Of a stretch of 10,357 bases of DNA, positions 6,301 through 10,357 are shown piece by piece. A program made the translations under genes and the position numbers. Source of the stretch: Pelagophyceae sp. CCMP2097 (lineage: Eukaryota; Sar; Pelagophyceae); contig MU657264.1 of NCBI GenBank assembly GCA_026770575.1, forward strand, positions 151,349 to 161,705. The letters run 5' to 3'. Each line of letters begins with the position of its first letter. Positions within the stretch are counted from its first letter, which is position 1. Below the pieces are notes generated by a model. It saw only the letters and a program-made list of their open reading frames with translations, had not been told where the DNA came from and did not search any database.

Positions 6301-9300
6301 CTCTGGAAGGGTCGCTGGGCGGCCGCGTCGGACCTTGCCAGAGGAGCAGAGCCGCCAGGGTCTTGCACGATGGGACCGCCAGAGTGGGACGTTGCACGAT
6401 GGGATGCATCCCGGCACGGGCTGTATCAGATGCCTTGTCTCTCAGGGACCTCTGTGACTTTGTCTCAAAGGAGCCTCGGGGATGTTGTCGGGGACCGATT
6501 CACGGGACGACGACGGGGTCCTTGTCAAGGGGGCGTCGTCACAGGGACCTTGTCACAGGGACGGGGCGGTGCCACAGCGTTCTTGTCGCGGGACCGTGTC
6601 GCGGTCCTTGTCCCTGTCGTGGGACCTTGCCAGACGGGACCTCGTCCCGGGGCACGGAGGGTGTCTTGGGACCACGCGACTTGAATGCGGGGTTCTCGGA
6701 GAGGGTTTTTCTTCGTCTGCTTACGTTGGCGCCTTGCTGCTCTAGGCGTCGAGGGCCTGCTCGGCTTGGTGGTTCTGGACGTGTCGTTTAACGTGATCCG
6801 CGACACGGGGCCCGTGGCCAAATTGGCCAAACTCGAAGAGCTCTACGTCGCGGCGAACAAATTGCGCAGCATTGGCGGCTTGGCAGATTTATCAAAGCTG
6901 AAGAAGCTCGACCTCGGCGCCAACCGAATCCGCGACATGGCCGGCCTCGCGGGGTGCCGAGCGCTGGAGCATCTTTTCCTAGGCAAAAATCGGATCCAAG
7001 TGATATCCGGTCTAGAAAACCTCGACTCGCTCAAAGTCCTCGACGTCCAGTGCAACCGACTCCGCGGACTCCAAGGTGCGTTTTCAGGGAATCTTTGGCA
7101 TCTCCCACCTCAAGGCGGCTCGTTTGGAAGACAACTTGACCCCATCCGCAAATGAAAGAGCAAAACCGTCGACGCTCCCATCTCCGGCTCCGAAGAGACG
7201 GCCCCTTTCGACCACCCCTTTCGACGGCCGCTCGAAACGGCGCTTTGAGGTGGCCCCTGGAGACGGCCATTCGACAAGGCCCCTGGAGACGGCCCCTTGA
7301 GACGGCTCCTCGAAACGGCGCCTCGAGACGGCCCCTCGAGACGGCCCCTTTCGGCGGCCATTCGAAACAGCACCTTTCGACGGCCATTCGAGACGATGCC
7401 TTTAGACGGCCCCTTGAGACGGCTCCTCGAGGCCTTAATACGGCCCCTCGGGACGGTGCCTCGAAAGGACCCCTGGAGACGGCTATTTGAAACGGCGCAT
7501 CTGTTCGTTGGACTCCATGGCCAAGCGTTGGGGCCTGGCTATAGGCTCAAAAACGGCTTCTATAGCGCTTTTCTATTTTTGGTGTTCGAATGTACTGCCT
7601 CGCGCCGCGAGCCTATAGTTTTCGCCATTTTCCCCACAACTCTAGCGTTACTCAATCCCTATTGCCCCGACTGTCACGCGCCAAGAGAGGGTTCCCAGGG
7701 AACCGCGCGGGGACGTGCGATAAGTTTTCCTATGTGCAAACTATCGACAAAAACTACTGAAACCCCGTTTATCGCCAAAGATCCAGAAAAAACACAAGCC
7801 TTTGAATAAAAGCTCTTGAGTAGGCGCCCTTCAGGGGTCGTACCCCCTACGGGGGCCCCTGTGTTTTCTCCCTCGGACGGTCCCTTGGACGGTCGTCTCG
7901 ACAGTCTCTTCGACTGCAGCCCCTCTGCGACGTCCCCTGGACAGCCCTCGGACGATCGCTCGGACGATCCCTCTGACGATCCCTCTGACGATCCTTTGGG
8001 CGGTCCTTTGGACAGTTCCATTGGGCAGTTCCTTTGGGCAGTTCCATCGGAGGGTCCCTTGGAGGGTCCCTCGACGGGTACCGTGGACCCGTGGACGGTC
8101 CATGGGGCGGTCGTTTGGACGGCACCCTCTGCGACGTCCCGCGGGCGGACCCTCGGACGGACCCCGCGACGGTCCCTTGGGCGGGCCTTTGGACGGTCCT
8201 TTTGGACAGTTCCTTGGGCGGCCCCTTGAGCGATCTCGATACGGGCCCGGAGGCGGGTCCTCTGCGACGGTCCTGTGGACGGTTCCTCGGACGGTGGATG
8301 TTCCCTTGGGTGGTCCTATGGGCACTTCCTTTGGACCATTCCTTGGACGATCCCTTGGGCGGTCCCTCGGACGGTCCCTCTGCGACGGTTCCGTGTACGG
8401 TCACTTTGACGGTCCTATCGACGACCCCTTCGATCGATCCCTTGGACGGTCCCTCGACCGTCCCTTTGCGGCAGTCCCGTGTGGGGTCCCTCGGACGAAC
8501 CCTTGGGCGGTCGCTCGGCTGCCGTCTCCTCGACTGCGGCCTCTCTGCGTCCCTCTGGGCGGGCCCTCGGACGGGCCCTCGGAATGTCGCTCGGGTGGTC
8601 CCTTTGGCGCTCCCTTGGAGGGTCCCTTGGACAATTCCTTTGGTCAATTCCTTTGGTCAATTCCTTTGGACAATTCCTTTGGACAATTCCTTTGGACGGT
8701 TCCTTTGGACGGTTCCTTGGACGGTCCCGGAGACGAGCCTTCTGCGACCGTCGCTTTGACGGCGGCTTCTCGACGGTCCCTTGGACAGTCACTCGGCCCC
8801 TCGACTGCGGCCTTTCTGCGACGTCTCCTGGGCGGGCCCTCGGAAAGTCGCTTGGACGGGGCTTGTATGAAACCATCCCGTGCGAGGAACGGTCGAGGGA
8901 CCCCGAAGACGCGCCTCCGGCAAGGAAGCCTGCCTGGGACAGGGCCCTTGAAAGAGGCCTCTGACATTGCAGAGGCCTTGACCGCCAAAGAGGAGGGGCC
9001 CGTCCGGAGAGCAATTCGTACCAAACCCATTCGGGTTGCGGCTTTGTCGAGGTCGTTTGTCGGAGCCTTCTTCTCGGGGTCGGGCTCGGGCCACGGCCGG
9101 ACCCACTCAAAGACCGGGGAGGCCAACACGCGAGAACCCGGCGACTTTTCGGGTCTTCAGGGCAAACCCGCTTGGCCCCGTTTTGAGCGTATCGCCGTTT
9201 ACGGTTTCCCACGTTTACCCCGCCGTTCAAACAGGCGTGACGCCGTCGCTCGTCGAGCTCTACGTGGGCTACAACGCGATTGGGGAGGTGCCGACGTTGG

Positions 9301-9708
9301 AAGCTGCACTGTTCAAACCTCTGAATAAATTATCCACGCTCGACCTCTCCCATAATCGCATCGCCGACGTTCGCGCCCTCCTCGAGCTGACCGCGCTCGA
9401 AGATTTGTGGATGTCGTACAACCTCGTGAGGAGCAGAAGACATTCTTGAGAAGACGCGACTCTGAGAGGCATCATCGTATCGAGCGTCTGTTTTTCAGAC
9501 TCCGATCCACCAGGTGCCGGACCTGGCCGCTGTGGCGGTCCTGCGGCCGATGCAGCAACTCACGACCATCTACCTTGAACACAATCCGTGCGCAGACGAG
9601 CCCTCGTACGTCTGCTTCATCCGCGAGTTGCTGCGCAACGTCGGGCAGGTCGATGCCAACACGTACACCCCGCTCGGGCCCGCACAAGACGCCGCGGCGA
9701 CCGAGTAG
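3216..9708 (+). CDS. PPP1R7/sds22: SDS22-family leucine-rich repeat protein (PP1 regulatory subunit 7), spliced gene
   Basis: Homologues of this protein bind the catalytic subunit of protein phosphatase 1 in nucleus and cytoplasm and control its assembly and targeting. Seven modelled exons total 1,221 nt, about 406 residues plus stop, against about 360 in the human protein. Splice phases agree throughout. A His-rich N-terminus precedes about eleven LRRs, mostly of 22 residues. Diagnostic pieces in order are TGLEPLKHLQTLVLRS, LRHLELYDNQLKSLKG, LVVLDVSFNVIRD, LKKLDLGANRIRDMAG, LEHLFLGKNRI, LSTLDLSHNRIADV, LEDLWMSYNL and TTIYLEHNPCADEPSY. They align with the SDS22 landmarks LYDNQ, LDISFN, LGSNRI, LFLGKN and YLERNP, and end in an LRR cap (IRELLRNVGQVDANTY). 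The LRR core from exon 3 to exon 7 is secure; exon 1 and especially exon 2 are less so. All introns are GT-AG. Coordinates give the genomic span, introns included. Confidence 0.88.
3459..3633 (+). CDS. PPP1R7/sds22: SDS22 exon 2 (uncertain model)
   Basis: The interval between exon 1 and the first LRR exon must be spliced because every frame is blocked before exon 3. The best-supported choice reads PDGRAAAAVVAGHLERPP, then ANRHLHEHVDVSQLVLHQE and ends PFVAPADRLIIP. That frame has strongly G/C third positions. It ends at donor GTACGT (3634) in phase 0 and joins acceptor CAG at 3766 in frame. The left acceptor GCAG at 3458 gives the right phase but has a weak pyrimidine tract. A better-looking acceptor at 3384 (CCCCTATAG) would use a different frame (HHDGDGGREHAC) and would need another junction to exon 3. 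Confidence 0.35.
3767..3903 (+). CDS. PPP1R7/sds22: SDS22 exon 3: LRR N-cap and first LRR
   Basis: The exon reads ADAFEFSEVDEEVRYTG, then LKITQITGLEPLKHLQTL and VLRSCLI, matching the first LRR of SDS22. It ends in phase 2 at donor GTGCGT (3904). The following intron of 71 nt ends at AATCTTAG (3974). Splicing gives VLRSCLIS-DMGAVSAHAP, which restores the normal LRR spacing, so this junction is well supported. The left boundary after CAG at 3766 depends on the less certain exon 2. Confidence 0.8.
3975..4054 (+). CDS. PPP1R7/sds22: SDS22 exon 4: LRR with LYDNQ signature
   Basis: The exon reads DMGAVSAHAPTLRHLELY then DNQLKSLK and ends in phase 1 at AAAG|GTGCCT. The ELYDNQ string is the same landmark seen in the second LRR of animal and fungal SDS22. 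The next exon lies 2.7 kb away, and splicing restores KSLKGVEGLLGLVVLDVS with exact LRR register. Without splicing, the frame runs on into a 24-bp tandem repeat and stops at 4183-4185. Confidence 0.85.
4061..4151 (+). repeat. 24-bp tandem repeat at the 5' edge of intron 4
   Basis: Units begin at 4061, 4085, 4109 and 4133, and each starts TTGAGNTTTTTGCAACGTT with small changes. There are almost four copies, beginning 6 nt after the donor GT. Since 24 is a multiple of three, the frame coming from exon 4 stays open and would encode an eight-residue repeat of the type ELFATFLL. Confidence 0.9.
4180..4583 (+). repeat. 14-bp GGGACCTTGTCACA minisatellite, forward orientation
   Basis: Degenerate units of consensus GGGACCTTGTCACA recur, for example around 4420-4480 and 4565-4583, with exact 14-bp spacing in places and insertions elsewhere. 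The block ends near 4583, where the same unit continues in the opposite orientation. The same forward unit reappears near the end of the intron at about 6430-6640. Confidence 0.75.
4590..5075 (-). repeat. 14-bp minisatellite, reverse orientation
   Basis: From about 4590 the units read TGACAAGGTCCCTG on the plus strand, which is the reverse complement of the preceding block. Units at 4602, 4616, 4630 and 4644 keep a strict 14-bp spacing (GACAAGGCCCCTCT, GACAAGGTCTCTGT). Further degenerate units run to about 5075, interrupted by a perfect homogeneous sub-array at 4819-4902. Confidence 0.75.
4819..4902. repeat. Six perfect copies of a 14-bp unit
   Basis: GTGCTCCGTGTCCC is repeated six times without a mismatch from 4819 to 4902. 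The surrounding repeats are degenerate, so this homogeneous sub-array is probably a recent expansion. It begins within a sequence (ACTCCGTGACAAGGTCCC) that resembles a hybrid of the older 14-bp unit and the new one. Confidence 0.95.
5160..5440. repeat. 12-bp GGGACCGTCTCC repeat block
   Basis: Units of consensus GGGACCGTCTCC are clearest at about 5315-5440 with 12-bp spacing. Variants such as GGCCCCACCTCC, GGGCCCGTCTCC and the GTCGACGG-type occur to the left. On the minus strand this reads as a low-complexity string of the type ETVPETAPETG, which is not a real protein. Confidence 0.7.
5550..6340. repeat. Degenerate GGCCCCTC / GACGGTCCCTC repeat block
   Basis: Short units such as ACGGCCCCTCT, GACGGTCCCTCGA and GCAAGGCC recur at roughly 11-16 bp spacing. 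The block includes an ACTCGCAAGGCC subset near 5700-5770 that resembles the block at 130-640. No domain or conserved protein is visible in any frame. Confidence 0.65.
6420..6670 (+). repeat. Return of the forward 14-bp GGGACCTTGTCACA unit
   Basis: Units such as ACAGGGACCTTGTCACAGGG at about 6540-6560 and CGGGACCTTGCCAGACGG near 6620 repeat the unit of 4180-4583 in the same orientation. They lie about 80-300 bp before exon 5. The intron is thus bracketed by like-oriented repeats, with inverted and unrelated blocks between them. Confidence 0.65.
6746..7075 (+). CDS. PPP1R7/sds22: SDS22 exon 5: four to five central LRRs
   Basis: This 330-nt exon carries the most recognisable part of the protein. 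In order it has VEGLLGLVVLDVSFN, LEELYVAANKLRSIGG, LKKLDLGANRIRDMAG, LEHLFLGKNRIQVISG and LKVLDVQCNRLRGLQ. The repeats are each 22 residues long, as in the SDS22 family. Acceptor CTCTAG|GC and donor CCAAG|GTGCGT are both canonical, and both flanking junctions are phase 1. Confidence 0.92.
7190..7500. repeat. 13-bp GAGACGGCCCCTC repeat block
   Basis: Five consecutive units start at 7286, 7299, 7312, 7325 and 7338, each a variant of GAGACGGCCCCTC. More degenerate copies extend on both sides, from about 7190 to 7500. The translation in any frame is a low-complexity RPLETAPRDG-like string. Confidence 0.85.
7500..7862. other. Non-repetitive island inside intron 5
   Basis: The 13-bp repeats stop near 7500 and resume near 7866. 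The island is AT-richer and carries the inverted repeat CTATAGGCTC / GAGCCTATAG (7539-7548, 7609-7618). It also carries a near-perfect palindrome GGTTCCC-A-GGGAACC at 7690-7704 and a GTACCCCCTACGGGGGCCCC hairpin-prone end near 7840-7860. No protein is recognisable. It may be an inserted element or the original intron sequence around which repeats expanded. Confidence 0.5.
7866..8870. repeat. ~13-bp GGACGGTCCCTTG repeat block, 1 kb
   Basis: About one kilobase is built of variants of GGACGGTCCCTTG spaced 12-15 bp. A 12-bp subset GACGATCCCTCT lies at about 7960-8000 and a 13-bp subset CAGTTCCTTTGGG at about 8015-8050. Occasional CTGCGACGTCCC and CTCGACTGCGGCC segments recur as a longer-range pattern. 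The unit contains the quasi-palindrome GGACNGTCC. The stop-free frames it creates on both strands are not genes. Confidence 0.85.
8629..8706. repeat. Homogeneous 13-bp sub-array GGACAATTCCTTT
   Basis: Six contiguous 13-bp units start at 8629, 8642, 8655, 8668, 8681 and 8694. They differ only as GGACAATTCCTTT, GGTCAATTCCTTT and GGACGGTTCCTTT. The order of variants suggests local unit duplication, and the right end grades back into the GGACGGTCC form. Confidence 0.92.
9235..9425 (+). CDS. PPP1R7/sds22: SDS22 exon 6: LRRs with atypical spacing
   Basis: The exon reads GVTPSLVELYVGYNAIGEVP, then TLEAALFKPLNKLSTLDL, SHNRIADVRALLELTA and LEDLWMSYNL. The WMSYNL string matches the family landmark WMNDNL. 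The repeat spanning the exon 5-exon 6 junction is about 20 residues and the next about 27, instead of 22. The donor GTGAGG at 9426 is strong and in phase 0. The acceptor after CAAACAG is the only nearby AG giving the correct phase. Confidence 0.87.
9499..9708 (+). CDS. PPP1R7/sds22: SDS22 exon 7: last LRR, LRR cap and stop
   Basis: A 73-nt intron (9426-9498) ends in a textbook CTGTTTTTCAG. The exon reads TPIHQVPDLAAVAVLRP, then QQLTTIYLEHNPCADEPSY and IRELLRNVGQVDANTYTP, ending in a short Ala-rich tail AQDAAATE and TAG at 9706-9708. It corresponds to the YLERNP...VRQID cap that closes the LRR solenoid in SDS22 proteins. Confidence 0.92.
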   Translation, partial: TPIHQVPDLAAVAVLRPMQQLTTIYLEHNPCADEPSYVCFIRELLRNVGQVDANTYTPLGPAQDAAATE

Positions 9709-9946
9709 GGCCCGCCAGAGGAGCAGCGAACATGGCCCCGCAGGGGCCGAGAGCCTACCACTATCTAAGGGGGGATCTTAAGCAAGCAAGCACTGTGTGG
9801 CTATCTCGCATTGTTCCTGTTCCTAGAGAGTGTTCAGGAGAACGTTCCTGAACAGACAGCTTCACTTTTTTCAAGCTACTTTTCTAGTTGACTGGCGCAT
9901 TTGCATAACGTCGCCTAAAACGCTTTAACGAGCAAGAACCAAGCAT
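9709..9946 (+). other. 3' flank of the SDS22 gene
   Basis: This is probably the 3' untranslated region. No AATAAA signal is present. A perfect 9-bp hairpin, TGTTCAGGA-GAACGT-TCCTGAACA at 9831-9854, is followed by a T-rich stretch (CACTTTTTTCAAGC). No coding region is visible. Confidence 0.4.
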
Positions 9947-9984
9947 ATTCCAGGCTCCCGAAGGGAAGCGTAGTAGGAATTCCT
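9947..9984 (-). repeat. Dispersed ATTCCAGGCTCCCGAAGGG motif copy
   Basis: ATTCCAGGCTCCCGAAGGG followed by AAGCGTAGTAGGAATTCCT matches the ends of the 425-bp element at 1873-1901 and, inverted, at 1925-1945 and 2263-2291. It is a single copy with no partner seen nearby, so it could be one end of an element or a solo remnant. Confidence 0.6.
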
Positions 9985-9995
9985 CGTTCTTTTTG

Positions 9996-10186
9996 CACCA
10001 GGGCATGTCGCCGAAAAGAATCGCAAAAAAATGTCGTCGAAATCGACTTTTGGTGTCACGTGGCGGAGGAAAATTTCGTACCACAACAGAATTCGATTTC
10101 GTGGCGGAAGAAAAATTCGCACCACACCCAAAAGTCGATTTCGACGACATTTTTTTGGCGATTCTTTTCGGCGACGTGCCCTGGTG
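9996..10186. mobile_element. 191-bp foldback element
   Basis: The left arm (9996-10056) and right arm (10124-10186) are inverted copies over about 61-63 bp, with one substitution and two single-base indels. They start CACCAGGGCATGTCGCCG and run through AAAAGAATCGC and ATGTCGTCGAAATCGAC. The 67-nt centre mostly holds two direct 26-bp copies of a CGTGGCGGARGAAAATTTCG-type sequence (10059-10084, 10100-10125; 23 of 26 match). No coding capacity. It looks like a MITE or foldback transposon of recent origin, given the arm identity. Confidence 0.7.
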
Positions 10187-10357
10187 GGCCCGGGCTCCTA
10201 AGGTCTCCACGTCCTCGACTTTGTCCGTCGCCCCCGACATAAGGCCCGTTAAACGGAATCGAAATAGAGTACTCTGGGTTTCCCGACCCCGGCCCAGCCT
10301 CCCCAGGCCCCCACCGCGCCCGCACCCCCTCCCAGGCCGCCCCGAGTCGCAGCCGGC
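10187..10357. other. C-rich window end, no assignable gene
   Basis: The last 170 bases become strongly C-rich and G-poor on the plus strand (CCCCGGCCCAGCCTCCCCAG). No open frame can be supported. It might be the start of a further intron or a promoter beyond the window. Confidence 0.35.

Larger units (their letters stand above)
4055..6745 (+). other. Giant intron 4 (2,691 nt), minisatellite-filled
   Basis: The donor is GTGCCT at 4055 and the acceptor follows a fair pyrimidine run ending GCTGCTCTAG at 6745. Almost the whole intron consists of successive blocks of short degenerate tandem repeats, annotated separately. A short less repetitive stretch lies at about 5440-5550, containing GCATCCCAAAAAAGTGTACA and two copies of CGCAATAC. 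Long open frames on both strands of this intron are by-products of stop-free repeat units. Confidence 0.85.
7076..9234 (+). other. Giant intron 5 (2,159 nt), minisatellite-filled
   Basis: The donor is GTGCGT at 7076. The acceptor is CAAACAG at 9234, preceded by a moderately pyrimidine-rich run (TTTCCCACGTTTACCCC). Two long 13-bp-type repeat blocks flank a non-repetitive island at about 7500-7860. The last ~360 nt before the acceptor (8870-9234) are not repetitive and show no other feature. Confidence 0.82.

Noticed and set aside
5554..6684. 376-codon plus-strand open frame inside intron 4
   Set aside because: It is also repeat-derived, with other frames of the same block equally open. The pattern reflects missing stop codons in the unit, not coding selection.
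7847..8647. 266-codon minus-strand open frame
   Set aside because: It is a low-complexity string of Lys/Gly/Pro/Ser/Arg repeats produced by the same 13-bp array.
8021..9328. 435-codon plus-strand open frame across intron 5 into exon 6
   Set aside because: Its N-terminal part translates the 13-bp repeat, and it reads exon 6 in the wrong frame for the LRRs.
6746..9708. Bacterial internalin-like or other LRR protein
   Set aside because: The specific landmarks LYDNQ, LDVSFN, LGANRI, LFLGKN and YLEHNP with the C-terminal cap, together with spliceosomal introns, fit eukaryotic SDS22.

Overview
The window is eukaryotic nuclear DNA, most likely from a GC-rich unicellular alga or other protist. The only gene I recognise is a spliced leucine-rich-repeat gene of the SDS22 (PPP1R7) family, a regulatory subunit of protein phosphatase 1. 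Its LRR core can be rebuilt from five exons that join in frame at GT-AG introns. Most acceptors read AG|G, a pattern seen in dinoflagellates and some other protists, but the lineage cannot be fixed from this sequence. Nothing looks bacterial, viral or organellar.

Layout. Bases 1-650 hold a degenerate GC-rich minisatellite of short AAGGCC/GGCCCCT units, with no convincing gene. Bases 909-1757 on the minus strand hold an open frame whose C-terminal ~140 codons look like a real exon of an unidentified protein. Bases 1870-2294 form a 425-bp inverted-repeat element carrying a perfect 27-bp inverted repeat and four telomere-like AACCCG hexamers. Bases 2403-2945 form a second inverted-repeat element directly upstream of the SDS22 gene.

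The SDS22 gene runs from about 3216 to 9708 on the plus strand. I model seven exons: 3216-3313, 3459-3633 (uncertain), 3767-3903, 3975-4054, 6746-7075, 9235-9425 and 9499-9708. They join in frame to about 406 codons. Two introns are tiny (71 and 73 nt) and two are giant (2,691 and 2,159 nt). The giant introns are built almost wholly of 12- to 15-bp degenerate minisatellite units arranged in blocks, and these account for nearly all the other long open frames in the window. Intron 4 starts with a 24-bp in-frame tandem repeat and contains a point where its 14-bp repeat changes strand. Intron 5 is dominated by a 13-bp unit interrupted by a 350-bp non-repetitive island.

Downstream of the stop codon lie a small hairpin, another copy of the short motif found at the ends of the 425-bp element, a near-perfect 190-bp foldback element (9996-10186), and a C-rich tail. 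Only one functional gene can be assigned, so no pathway can be drawn between genes. The main interest is the repeat architecture around and inside a conserved housekeeping gene.
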